DNA of 64,000 bases from Kluyvera sp047971185 (GTDB lineage Bacteria > Pseudomonadota > Gammaproteobacteria > Enterobacterales > Enterobacteriaceae), in contig NZ_JBKDZH010000109.1 of assembly GCF_047971185.1 (NCBI RefSeq), positions 1 to 64,000 of the forward strand, written 5' to 3'. Of the stretch, positions 35,830 through 43,044 are shown piece by piece. Numbering within the stretch: the stretch's first letter is position 1; every line of letters starts with the position of its first letter. The translations under genes and the position numbers were made by a program. The notes under the pieces are model-generated. The model ran no database searches and was not told where the DNA came from. It saw only the letters and a list, made by a program, of their open reading frames with translations.

Positions 35830-36632
35830 GACTGCGGCGCGCTAACCGGGATCACCGAGCCGTTGTAGCGCTGGCGAATAAACTCCGCCACCTGCGGCGA
35901 GGTCAGATCTTTGGCCAGCTCTTTGACACGCGGATCGTTTGCCAGCTGCGGGTTTGTCACCAGAATATTGGCATACGGGTTATGCTCCGCGCTCTCCAGC
36001 CCCAGCGCGTCTTTCGATGGCGTCAGCCCGGCTTCCAGCGCGTAGTTGCCGTTGATCACCGCCAGGTCGACATCATCCAGCGAGCGCGGGATCTGCGGCG
36101 ATTCCACTTCGAGAATTTTCAGCTTATGCGGATTCTCAACGATATCTTTTGGCGTCGCCAGCGTGGTGGCCGGGTCGGTAAATTTGGCCGCCAGTTTAAT
36201 CAGCCCTTTGCTTTGCAGCAGGAACAGGGCGCGGCTCAGGTTGGTGGTGTTGTTTGGCACCGCCACGGTTGCGCCTTCCGGCAGCGACTGGAGATCCTTA
36301 TGTTTGTGCGAGTAGATGCCCAGCGGCTCAATATGCACGGTCGCGGCGACGGCAAAGGTTTTACCCAGCGCTTTTTCCTGATCTTTCAGATACGGCACGT
36401 GCTGGAAGTAGTTGGCGTCCACGTCGCCGTTGGCCAGCAGTTCGTTGGCGTTGACGCCGCTGGTCAGCTCGACGATTTTCAGATCCAGCTTCGTATCCTG
36501 TTTCTTAATAAAGTTGAGAATTTCCGCGTGCGGAACCGGGTCGGCGGCGATGCGCAGCGGTTCGGCGGAGGCGCTCCAGGCCAGAGAAAGAGACAGTGCA
36601 ACTCCTGCCAGTTTGAATGCGGCATGTTTCAT
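35826..36632 (-). CDS. MetQ/NlpA-family substrate-binding protein
   Basis: 268 residues from ATG 36632, preceded by AAGGA seven nt upstream. The N-terminus is a normal secretory signal (MKHAAFKLAGVALSLSLAWS, cut probably after ASA) with no lipobox Cys, unlike typical lipoprotein MetQ. The NlpA-type core is clear (VPHAEILNF, GDVDANYFQHVPYLKDQEKALG). It should be a soluble periplasmic receptor for the downstream MetNI-like transporter. It lies 25 nt after the oxygenase gene. Confidence 0.87.
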   Translation of the reverse strand: MKHAAFKLAGVALSLSLAWSASAEPLRIAADPVPHAEILNFIKKQDTKLDLKIVELTSGVNANELLANGDVDANYFQHVPYLKDQEKALGKTFAVAATVHIEPLGIYSHKHKDLQSLPEGATVAVPNNTTNLSRALFLLQSKGLIKLAAKFTDPATTLATPKDIVENPHKLKILEVESPQIPRSLDDVDLAVINGNYALEAGLTPSKDALGLESAEHNPYANILVTNPQLANDPRVKELAKDLTSPQVAEFIRQRYNGSVIPVSAPQS

Positions 36633-36657
36633 GGCGTGTTTCCTTATTGTTGTGTTA

Positions 36658-37689
36658 TCAGGCAATCAGTTGTTCGCTGCGGGCGCGCAGCACGTCACGG
36701 TAATAGCGTTCCGCCACGTCCGGGTGGGATCGCAGGCGGCCTTTCAGGTAGTTCCAGCCCACGTCCCGTAACAGCGGGTTCTGCGGATCGCTCTGCGGCC
36801 CGCTCGCTTCCCGGGCCAGCGCCTCCGGCAGCGAGTAAACCGGCACCACGGCGTCCAGCTGAGCGCCGAGGAAGAAGGCGATCGACAGACGCTGCTTGTT
36901 GGCCGGCGGCGTGACCACGCGATGGACGGTGGCGCGCAGATAGCCGTTGGTCGCCAGCTCCAGCAGTTCGCCAATATTCACCACAAAGCTGCCGGGCAGC
37001 GGCGCGGCGTCGATCCACTGACCTTCGCTGACCTCTACCTGCAGGCCCTTCTGGTCGTCCTGCAGCAGGAAGCTCAGGAAGCCGGAATCTTTATGTGCGC
37101 CAACTCCCTGGGTGCTGTTCTGCGTCTCCTGCTGGCCCGGATAGCGGATCAGTTTGATATGTTCATTCGGTTTCTCACCGTACAGCGTATCGAACGCTTC
37201 GGCCGGCAGCTGGAGCGCCTCAGCAAAGGCGCGCAGCAGCGTCATCGCCATCCCGGTCATTGCCCGCTGCCACTGCAGCAGAACCGGGCGCAGCGAGGGT
37301 AACGCCTCCGGCCACAGGTTGGGGCCCTGTAATTGCAGCCAGCGCGGGTCGTGTTCACGTAGGGTAATGGCCTGCCGTTCGGCGCCAATATCAAACTGTT
37401 CGCGCCAGTCCGGCTGTCCGCGGGTCAGTTCGGCGGCGCTGCGGTTGTAGCCGCGAAAATGCGGGGAGTGAATCATCGCCACCTGCTGTTTTTGCTCGTC
37501 GGACAGGGCGAAAAAGCGGCGGGATTCTGACTGTAACGACTGCTGCAGGGCGTCGTTAATGCCATGGTCGGTCAGATAGAAAAAGCCAACGTCGCGCGCG
37601 GCGTGGCGCAGCTGTTGCAGAAACTCGGCGCGTTCAGAAGGCTGGTGGTAGCGTGCCAGGCTGAGGATCGGCAGGGTGGTCAGACTCAT
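36658..37689 (-). CDS. 2-oxoglutarate/Fe(II)-dependent oxygenase (isopenicillin-N-synthase-like)
   Basis: 343 residues from ATG 37689, with GGAG at 37697-37700. A DIOX_N-type N-terminus (LPILSLARYHQPSERAEFL) precedes a double-stranded beta-helix core. The iron ligands appear as HKD in GVGAHKDSGFLSF and a distal His in ATVHRVVTPP. The RLS motif (NKQRLSIAFFL) would bind 2-oxoglutarate. It heads an operon with a MetQNI-like transporter, which suggests it oxidises an imported compound, perhaps organosulfur. The substrate is not identifiable from sequence. Its start overlaps an upstream ORF with a Cys run. Confidence 0.85.
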   Translation of the reverse strand: MSLTTLPILSLARYHQPSERAEFLQQLRHAARDVGFFYLTDHGINDALQQSLQSESRRFFALSDEQKQQVAMIHSPHFRGYNRSAAELTRGQPDWREQFDIGAERQAITLREHDPRWLQLQGPNLWPEALPSLRPVLLQWQRAMTGMAMTLLRAFAEALQLPAEAFDTLYGEKPNEHIKLIRYPGQQETQNSTQGVGAHKDSGFLSFLLQDDQKGLQVEVSEGQWIDAAPLPGSFVVNIGELLELATNGYLRATVHRVVTPPANKQRLSIAFFLGAQLDAVVPVYSLPEALAREASGPQSDPQNPLLRDVGWNYLKGRLRSHPDVAERYYRDVLRARSEQLIA

Positions 37690-37765
37690 CGTGTTCTCCG
37701 TTGTGCAGATTAATGCCGTGGTATTCGGGTGGGGCAAATGCGGGATGACAACAACAGCGCTGCAT
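37634..37765 (-). CDS. Upstream small ORF with Cys-Cys-Cys motif (possible regulatory leader peptide)
   Basis: ATG at 37765 lies seven nt after a perfect AGGAG (37773-37777 on the reverse strand). It opens a 43-codon frame beginning MQRCCCHPAFAPPEYHG and ending in TGA at 37634. It is one frame off the oxygenase and overlaps its first 56 nt; the oxygenase ribosome site lies within this ORF. Three consecutive Cys codons at positions 4-6 resemble the polycysteine leader ORFs that act as cysteine-responsive attenuators in mycobacteria. That it works this way here is inference. Confidence 0.55.
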   Translation of the reverse strand: MQRCCCHPAFAPPEYHGINLHNGEHDESDHPADPQPGTLPPAF

Positions 37766-37821
37766 GGGATATCTCCTGAGGGTTGATAACCACAGACTGC
37801 CTGATGGCGGAGGGGGCGACC

Positions 37822-37833
37822 AATAACGTTATT
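37822..37833. promoter_or_regulatory. AATAACGTTATT palindrome upstream of the oxygenase operon
   Basis: A perfect 12-bp dyad in an AT-rich segment (37820-37850) lies about 60 nt before the upstream ORF. It is a candidate activator or repressor site for the oxygenase-MetQNI operon, possibly a LysR-type (CysB/Cbl) site; identity unknown. Confidence 0.35.
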
Positions 37834-37937
37834 TTCTAATTTATGACGGCGTGGGGGTCTGAGCTTTTGCGAAATATTGCTAAAGCGCACGGCACAAGGC
37901 GCTATTGCACTATGCGATTCCCGCAGTAATGCCAGGG

Positions 37938-37966
37938 TTGCAATTATTTTTCTGACGGCGTATGGT
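37938..37966 (+). promoter_or_regulatory. sigma70 promoter of rpmE2-rpmJ2
   Basis: TTGCAA (37938-37943), 17 nt, then TATGGT (37961-37966). The predicted start point falls inside the adjacent Zur-like palindrome, which would allow repression by steric block. Confidence 0.6.
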
Positions 37967-37968
37967 AA

Positions 37969-37985
37969 TTGTTATGTTATAACAT
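37969..37985. promoter_or_regulatory. Zur box upstream of rpmE2
   Basis: TTGTTATGTTATAACAT matches 14 of the 16 defined positions of the Zur dyad ATGTTATA-N-TATAACAT. Zur repression of ykgMO is established in E. coli. Confidence 0.85.
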
Positions 37986-38002
37986 ATTAAGTAGAGGGCC
38001 AG

Positions 38003-38266
38003 ATGAAAGCGAATATCCATCCCCATTACCGCACCGTGGTATTCCACGATACCAGCGCCAATGAGTACTTTAAGGTCGGTTCCACGATCAAAACGGACCG
38101 GGAAATTGAGCTGGAAGGTGTGACATATCCTTATGTCACAATTGATGTTTCCTCCAAATCGCACCCGTACTACACCGGGAAGCAGCGTAGCGTTTCCGCC
38201 GAGGGCAGCGTCGCGCGCTTTACCCAGCGCTTTGGCCGTTTTGTTGATGTGAAAAGAGGTTCATGA
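38003..38266 (+). CDS. rpmE2: 50S ribosomal protein L31 type B (zinc-independent paralogue)
   Basis: 87 residues, aligned end to end with E. coli YkgM (MKANIHPHYRTVVFHDTSANEYF). It lacks the zinc-ribbon cysteines of the standard L31, so it can replace the zinc-containing protein when zinc is scarce and free zinc from ribosomes. A Zur box and promoter lie just upstream. Its stop codon overlaps the start of rpmJ2. Confidence 0.95.
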   Translation: MKANIHPHYRTVVFHDTSANEYFKVGSTIKTDREIELEGVTYPYVTIDVSSKSHPYYTGKQRSVSAEGSVARFTQRFGRFVDVKRGS

Positions 38267-38406
38267 TGCAGGTACTTAACTCATTGCGTAGCGCTAAACA
38301 GCGTCACCCGGACTGCCAGATCGTCAAACGCAAAGGGCGTCTTTACGTTATCTGCAAATCCAACCCCCGCTTTAAAGCCGTGCAGGGGCGTAAGAAACGT
38401 CGTTAA
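38266..38406 (+). CDS. rpmJ2: 50S ribosomal protein L36 type B
   Basis: 46 residues (MQVLNSLRSAKQRHPDCQIV...), matching E. coli YkgO in length and sequence. The ATG at 38266 shares its A with the last base of the rpmE2 TGA; an ATG one codon earlier is also possible. It lacks the full zinc-binding cysteine set of the standard L36. It is co-expressed with L31B under Zur control. The 3' end overlaps the convergent acetyltransferase gene by 4 nt. Confidence 0.93.
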   Translation: MQVLNSLRSAKQRHPDCQIVKRKGRLYVICKSNPRFKAVQGRKKRR

Positions 38407-39101
38407 CGGAACGATTCCAGGGACTGGCGCTGCCTGCCGTCGGCGGTAAAGTTGTCGGCGGCAAGCCAGGACTGGAAAGCGCGGTCCAGCGCGGGCCATT
38501 CGCCGTCGATAATTGAAAACCAGTCGGTATCGCGGTTGTGGCCTTTAATCACTAACGCCTGACGAAAATGCCCTTCAAATTGAAACCCTAAACGCAGCGC
38601 CGCGCGACGTGACGGTTCGTTAAAACTGTTGCACTTCCACTCATAGCGACGGTAGCCGAGCGTCTCGAAGGCGTAGCGCATCAGCAGCCACTGCGCTTCC
38701 GTTGATGCGGGCGTGCGGCTAAGCAGCGGCGAAAAGTGGACGTGCCCGACCTCCATCACGCCGTGATTCGGGTCGATACGCATTAAGGCCAGCGAGCCCA
38801 CGGGCTGCTGAGTACGCGTATCCACTACCGCAAAATGCAGCGGATCCGCCAGGGATTCCACGCTCGCGACCCACTGACGGTATTCCTCCTCCGAGCTCTC
38901 CGGCTCACGCAGCAGCCACGTCCAGTTGCGGGTATCCACAGCCTGCTGATGGGCGGCAAATAGCGCATCCGCATGCCGCAGGCTTAGCGGTTCCAGGCGA
39001 CAATACCGGCCTTCCAGCACCACGCGCTGTGGATGCGGGCGCGGCTGCCAGTCCGGCAGGGCATCGCCAATTAACTGACCAAATTGATTTAGCTGACTCA
39101 T
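38403..39101 (-). CDS. GNAT family N-acetyltransferase (RimJ/RimL-like)
   Basis: 232 residues of Acetyltransf_3 type. The core has VRLEPLSLRHADALF-like YCRLEPLSLRHAD, GSLALMRIDPNHGVMEVGHVHFSP (strand 4), and YRRYEWKCNSFNEPSRRAALRLGFQFEG, the C-terminal RimL-type signature. The substrate is unknown. It is divergent from a MocR regulator over about 100 bp that contains repeated GGTKCCA words, so it is probably a target of that regulator. Confidence 0.85.
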   Translation of the reverse strand: MSQLNQFGQLIGDALPDWQPRPHPQRVVLEGRYCRLEPLSLRHADALFAAHQQAVDTRNWTWLLREPESSEEEYRQWVASVESLADPLHFAVVDTRTQQPVGSLALMRIDPNHGVMEVGHVHFSPLLSRTPASTEAQWLLMRYAFETLGYRRYEWKCNSFNEPSRRAALRLGFQFEGHFRQALVIKGHNRDTDWFSIIDGEWPALDRAFQSWLAADNFTADGRQRQSLESFR

Positions 39102-39148
39102 AACCTCTCCTGGGGGAATAAATAATACGCCGAGCGTAGGCGTTTACT

Positions 39149-39191
39149 GGTTCCATAAAAAGTGCCATCACGCTATCTTTTGATGGTGCCA
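39149..39191. promoter_or_regulatory. Repeated GGT(T/G)CCA words between the GNAT and MocR genes
   Basis: GGTTCCA (39149), AGTGCCA (39161) and GGTGCCA (39185) lie in the same orientation, spaced 12 and 24 bp. MocR proteins bind direct or inverted repeats in such divergent regions, so this is a candidate operator array. Confidence 0.4.
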
Positions 39192-39203
39192 CAAGGAGCC
39201 ACC

Positions 39204-40655
39204 ATGAATATTCCCGACGATCCCTTCTTCAGACTGCTGGCCGATGCGCTTGCGGCACGCGGCGCAGAGACGCTACAGCGTAGCCTGTACGTGACGCTGA
39301 GAGACGCCATTCTGCACGGGCAGCTTCAGGCGCAAAGCTGGCTTCCCGGCTCGCGTACGCTGGCCCAGCGGCTGAGCATCTCACGCAATACGGTCAACGC
39401 CGCGCTGGAACAGCTGACGATGGAAGGCTACCTGCGCCGCGATCGCCGGGGATCCAGAGTGGCCTCGCTGCCGCAGACGGCGACTGACGCCGACTGCGTC
39501 CCGGTCGCTCTGCCGCAGCGGCTGTTGGCCCTGCCACAGGTACAGCCCCGCGATACGCCGCCGCTACTGTTCACCCCAGGCACGCCGGCCATTAACTATT
39601 TTCCTTTGCCGCTGTGGCGACGCCTGCTGGATCGCGCCCTGCGCGAAGAGGGCAGCAGCCTGCTCGGTTACGGGGATGCGGCGGGGGAGTGGGCGCTGCG
39701 GGCGGCGATAGCCCGCCATCTGGCGCTGTCGCGCGGGATTGATTGCGATGCGCGGCAGATTGTCATCACCGAAGGTGCGCTGGAGGGCGTGAGCCTCTGC
39801 ACGCAGCTGCTGAGTGAACCAGGGCTGGGGGCGTGGGTAGAGGACCCGGGATATTTTGGCGCCAAAAGCGCGTTTCTGGCGGCGGGGCTGAAGCTGGAGG
39901 GCGTGCCGGTGGATCGCGAGGGAATGCGGATTGCCGCCGATTCGCCGCCGCCGAGGTTGATCTTTACTTCGCCTTCTCACCAGTACCCAACCGGCAGCGT
40001 GCTCAGCGCGGCGCGGCGGCTGGCGCTGCTGGAATATGCCCGCCAGCACGGTAGCTGGATTATTGAAGATGATTACGACAGTGAATTCCGCTTTAGCGGT
40101 GAGCCGATTCCGGCGATGCGCGGCATGGATGATAACGCGCCGGTGGTCTATCTCGGCACCTTCAGCAAGACGCTATTCCCGTCGCTGCGAATGGGGTTTA
40201 TGGTGCTGCCGCCGATGCTGGCGGCGGCCGCACAGCCCGCGATTCGAGCGCTGTTGCGCGGTGGACATCGGGCGGAGCAGCGGGCGCTGGCGAGCTTTAT
40301 TGAGGAAGGCCATTATGCCCGGCATCTGGCGGCGATGCGCCGTCTTTATCGCAAGCGTCAGGCGCAGCTGCGTACGGTACTGGCAGACGAGTTGACCGTG
40401 CCGCACGAAGTCATGGCGGGCGAGGGTGGGCTACATATGACGGTGGCGATTGAGGGGATTGATGATTTGGCGCTGGTACGTCAGGCGCGGGCGCATCAGA
40501 TGACGCCCAGCGCGCTGAGTACTTTTTACCTTAACCGCCAGCACGCCCGCACGGGGCTGGTGCTGGGCTATGGTAATACGTCTGCCTCGCAGTTCGCACC
40601 GGCAATACGGACGCTCCAGCGGCTTATTGCGCCGCTTCGGCGCGGGCCAGAGTGA
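39204..40655 (+). CDS. MocR-family regulator (PdxR-like GntR/aminotransferase fusion)
   Basis: 483 residues from ATG 39204 with AAGGAG at 39193-39198. The N-terminal GntR winged helix (about 20-90: LPGSRTLAQRLSISRNTVNAALEQL) is followed by an aminotransferase domain. The PLP lysine lies in YLGTFSKTLFPSLRMGF, preceded by TSPSHQYPTGSVLS and IEDDYDSEFRF. Sequence resembles the PdxR group, but the divergent acetyltransferase suggests local control rather than PLP synthesis. Its 3' end overlaps the convergent ylaC by 32 nt. Confidence 0.85.
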   Translation: MNIPDDPFFRLLADALAARGAETLQRSLYVTLRDAILHGQLQAQSWLPGSRTLAQRLSISRNTVNAALEQLTMEGYLRRDRRGSRVASLPQTATDADCVPVALPQRLLALPQVQPRDTPPLLFTPGTPAINYFPLPLWRRLLDRALREEGSSLLGYGDAAGEWALRAAIARHLALSRGIDCDARQIVITEGALEGVSLCTQLLSEPGLGAWVEDPGYFGAKSAFLAAGLKLEGVPVDREGMRIAADSPPPRLIFTSPSHQYPTGSVLSAARRLALLEYARQHGSWIIEDDYDSEFRFSGEPIPAMRGMDDNAPVVYLGTFSKTLFPSLRMGFMVLPPMLAAAAQPAIRALLRGGHRAEQRALASFIEEGHYARHLAAMRRLYRKRQAQLRTVLADELTVPHEVMAGEGGLHMTVAIEGIDDLALVRQARAHQMTPSALSTFYLNRQHARTGLVLGYGNTSASQFAPAIRTLQRLIAPLRRGPE

Positions 40656-41094
40656 AGACGTCGTAGAACGACAGGTCGCCCTTGGTGGTGACCATTTTTT
40701 GCAGTTGCGTCTTGTACTGACCGTCGACGCGGCTGGAGTGCAGGATATTCTCAATCAGCTGCGGCGGCACGAAACGGGTGTTGTACCATTCGCCGTTGTA
40801 ACACACGCGGAAATCGAGCACGTCGATATCTTCGTAGCGGTAGCGCGGGTAGACGTCGAAGAAGAAGAAGCCGTTCAGCAGAGCAAACAGCAGCCACAGC
40901 AGCCATACCGAATCGGCCAGCGTTTCGGAGCGCATCATGACCACCAGGGTGGCGAAGAAGGCGAGGTACATGGCGATAAACAGGCCGGGGTGGTTGCGAA
41001 TAAAGCTGATGCTAAAGCGCGGCCGGTTGTCGCGCTTTTCGCGGGCGTTGAGTTCATCAATGGTTTGCGTGAGTAATCGCTGGATCTCTGACAT
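40624..41094 (-). CDS. ylaC: YlaC family inner-membrane protein
   Basis: 156 residues, as in E. coli. A soluble N-terminus (about 1-35) is followed by two hydrophobic helices (about 36-55 and 60-80). A cytoplasmic C-terminal half has YEDIDVLDFRVCYNGEWYNTRFVPPQLIENIL. Function unknown. The position between pdeB and maa is conserved, apart from the inserted block to its left. Confidence 0.9.
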   Translation of the reverse strand: MSEIQRLLTQTIDELNAREKRDNRPRFSISFIRNHPGLFIAMYLAFFATLVVMMRSETLADSVWLLWLLFALLNGFFFFDVYPRYRYEDIDVLDFRVCYNGEWYNTRFVPPQLIENILHSSRVDGQYKTQLQKMVTTKGDLSFYDVFTLARAEAAQ

Positions 41095-41199
41095 CTTTTG
41101 CTCGGCAACGTAAGGCGGAATAGCCTATTGTATGTTGCGTTAATCCATACAGAAAGTAACAGATCGGTTGCAAAAAAGCATAACAGTCCGCTGCGGGTA

Positions 41200-41754
41200 T
41201 CAGGCTAACATTTTGATGATTCGGGCCGGATTACCGCCAACCACCGCGTTGGTCGGGACATCTTTCACGACAACGGCGCCGGAAGCAATCACCGCGTTAT
41301 CGCCAATCGTCACGCCGGGGTTAATCACCGCGCGTCCGCCAATCCACACGTTGTGGCCTATCGTCACCGGTTTACCGTACTCTATGCCGCTGTTGCGTTC
41401 GGCAGCATCCAGAGGATGGGTCGCGGTATAGATATGTACGCCCGGCGCCAGCATGCAGTTGTCGCCAATATGAATCGGGCAGACGTCGAGCATGACGCAG
41501 TCGAAGTTAGCGTAGAAGTTGGCACCAAGGACAATATTGTAGCCATAGTCACAGCGGAACGTCGGTTCGATGTAGGCATCGTCACCTTTGCCAAGCAGCT
41601 CATGGAGCAGGGCTGCGCGTTCGGCTTTTTCATCCGGGGCCGTATGGTTGTATTGGTGAATCAGCTGTCTGGCGCGGATCCTGTCCGCTTTTAGCGTCGC
41701 GTCGGACGGGCGATAAATTTCGCCAGCAATCATTTTACGTTTTTCATCGCTCAT
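41200..41754 (-). CDS. maa: Maltose O-acetyltransferase
   Basis: 184 residues. An N-terminal Mac domain (MSDEKRKMIAGEIYRPSDATL) precedes a left-handed beta-helix of hexapeptide repeats (IHIGDNCMLAPGVHI, VTIGHNVWIGGRAVINPGVTIGDNAVIASGAVV). The catalytic His is in YTATHPLD. It acetylates maltose and glucose from acetyl-CoA. Upstream lie a perfect CRP site and a 16-bp operator-like palindrome, implying carbon-source control. Confidence 0.95.
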   Translation of the reverse strand: MSDEKRKMIAGEIYRPSDATLKADRIRARQLIHQYNHTAPDEKAERAALLHELLGKGDDAYIEPTFRCDYGYNIVLGANFYANFDCVMLDVCPIHIGDNCMLAPGVHIYTATHPLDAAERNSGIEYGKPVTIGHNVWIGGRAVINPGVTIGDNAVIASGAVVVKDVPTNAVVGGNPARIIKMLA

Positions 41755-41803
41755 GGGCGTCTCCCTCTGACTGGAGCCAACACCTTAAAAGGTGACGGAT
41801 GAT

Positions 41804-41819
41804 TTGGGAACGTTCCCAA
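41804..41819. promoter_or_regulatory. 16-bp LacI-family-type operator upstream of maa
   Basis: TTGGGAACGTTCCCAA is a perfect palindrome with the central CG characteristic of LacI/GalR-family sites. It resembles the GGGAACGTTCCC operator that I recall for the trehalose repressor TreR. It is centred 57 nt upstream of maa. Confidence 0.6.
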
Positions 41820-41827
41820 TTCATCGA

Positions 41828-41843
41828 TGTGACGCTATTCACA
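41828..41843. promoter_or_regulatory. CRP-cAMP binding site upstream of maa
   Basis: TGTGA-N6-TCACA is a perfect CRP core, centred 24 bp upstream of the palindrome at 41804-41819. Its placement fits activation of maa. Confidence 0.7.
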
Positions 41844-41889
41844 CAATAAGGTCACATGAAGGAGAGAAGTCACGCATGAAAAAAGAAAA

Positions 41890-42108
41890 TTAACGGATGT
41901 ACTTCCACACGGTTGAAGGGATCTTGTCGTACAGTTTATTCATCGTCAATTCTGCGAGGCGATGGTCGGCCGCTGAGTAAAATACCGCCAGTTCATTATC
42001 GGAGAGTTCATATTTATTTTTTTCAATCACGCGTTCCAGCGTGTCAATTGACTGACAGCGTCGCAGGCGCATCAAATAATCGGTTTTAGTTAGTGGTTTA
42101 TCAGACAT
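41890..42108 (-). CDS. hha: Haemolysin expression-modulating protein Hha
   Basis: 72 residues, almost identical to E. coli Hha (MSDKPLTKTDYLMRLRRCQSIDTLERVIEKNK). It is a small helical partner of H-NS/StpA that modulates silencing of virulence and horizontally acquired genes. It lies 26 nt after tomB in the same leftward operon. In E. coli the pair behaves as a toxin-antitoxin module. Confidence 0.97.
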   Translation of the reverse strand: MSDKPLTKTDYLMRLRRCQSIDTLERVIEKNKYELSDNELAVFYSAADHRLAELTMNKLYDKIPSTVWKYIR

Positions 42109-42134
42109 AATTCACCCATTTGATTGTAATAATT

Positions 42135-42509
42135 TTAACAAGAAAGGCTAACGGGGTTAGCGCGGCTAGCATTGACAAAACAACGGAAGAGTTTGTTCCC
42201 TGACTTCCGCCATTTTTGCAGGTCGACGCTATTAATGCCGTAGTTACTGAATAACATGAAAGTATCATCCAGATATTCATCAATCTGTGCAATCAGTTTA
42301 TTATCTTCGTCATACTTAATCTTATAATTAAGTGCGAAGGTTGCAATATGTTCTATCAGCTCATTAAGCTGCAGGTTGACCGCCGAGGTAGGGTCATTCA
42401 CCCAGCCATGGTTACTCTCTTCGAGCGTGGCAAGACAATCATGATACAGGGTTTCACAAAGAAACTTAAGCTGTGCGATATCATGTCTTTTTGGTGAGTA
42501 TTCGTCCAT
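42135..42509 (-). CDS. tomB: Hha toxicity modulator TomB (YbaJ)
   Basis: 124 residues from ATG 42509 (MDEYSPKRHDIAQLKFLCETLYHDC), as in E. coli; a longer in-frame reading to 42536 lacks homology. It counteracts Hha toxicity, reportedly through oxygen-dependent oxidation of a conserved Cys. First gene of tomB-hha. Confidence 0.95.
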   Translation of the reverse strand: MDEYSPKRHDIAQLKFLCETLYHDCLATLEESNHGWVNDPTSAVNLQLNELIEHIATFALNYKIKYDEDNKLIAQIDEYLDDTFMLFSNYGINSVDLQKWRKSGNKLFRCFVNASRANPVSLSC

Positions 42510-43003
42510 AACGCATCCCCCTGAATCGTAGTACAAACAACGAATAACAAATACCGGTGCGGGATGGTACTGCTGGCAAACCTGAAACGTGCCCGTGTTC
42601 CTGATCTGCTGTAACTATAATCTACTCCGCAAAAGATTTCACCGCGCTATTACGAAAAATTACAATTAAATCTCAGGGGGTTAAATTTTCTATCATCTCA
42701 CCCATTGGCCTGAGCCTAAAAAACCTAAGGCCTTGTTTCTGCATAAGAAGATAGTATGGGTAATGTGAACTCATCTCCTGATACCGGCGTGCGGCAGGGG
42801 GCTTGCCCTCATCGTGATTAGGAATAATCTTAAACTATTTAAGTAAATACGCGTTTTACGGATTATTCGGAATAAATTAAAGATAAATCTCAAATTCTTA
42901 AATTGGTTGGATAGCGTTATTTTATTATTTGGGGCGCTTAAATGTTCAGACTTATTAATCACTGATTAAAAAACAGTCTGCACCCGAGGATTTGTAACGC
43001 AAT
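42510..43003. other. AT-rich intergenic region between acrB and tomB
   Basis: About 490 bp without a convincing gene. It must hold the tomB-hha promoter. A TATAGT hexamer on the reverse strand (42614-42619) with GTGAAA 17 nt before it is one candidate. The low GC and A-tracts around 42640-42950 would suit H-NS/Hha binding. Confidence 0.4.
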
Positions 43004-43028
43004 AAAAAAAGGGCCGCTTGCGCGGCCC
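43004..43028 (-). terminator. Rho-independent terminator after acrB
   Basis: On the reverse strand GGGCCGC pairs with GCGGCCC around a 4-nt loop and is followed by seven T (43004-43010 as A on the top strand). Confidence 0.9.
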
Positions 43029-43044
43029 CTGTGATAACACTGTT

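Noticed and set aside
42771..42962. 63-codon AT-rich frame on the - strand between tomB and acrB
   Set aside because: GTG start without a ribosome site, biased Ile/Leu/Asn composition expected of AT-rich non-coding DNA, no homologue recognised.
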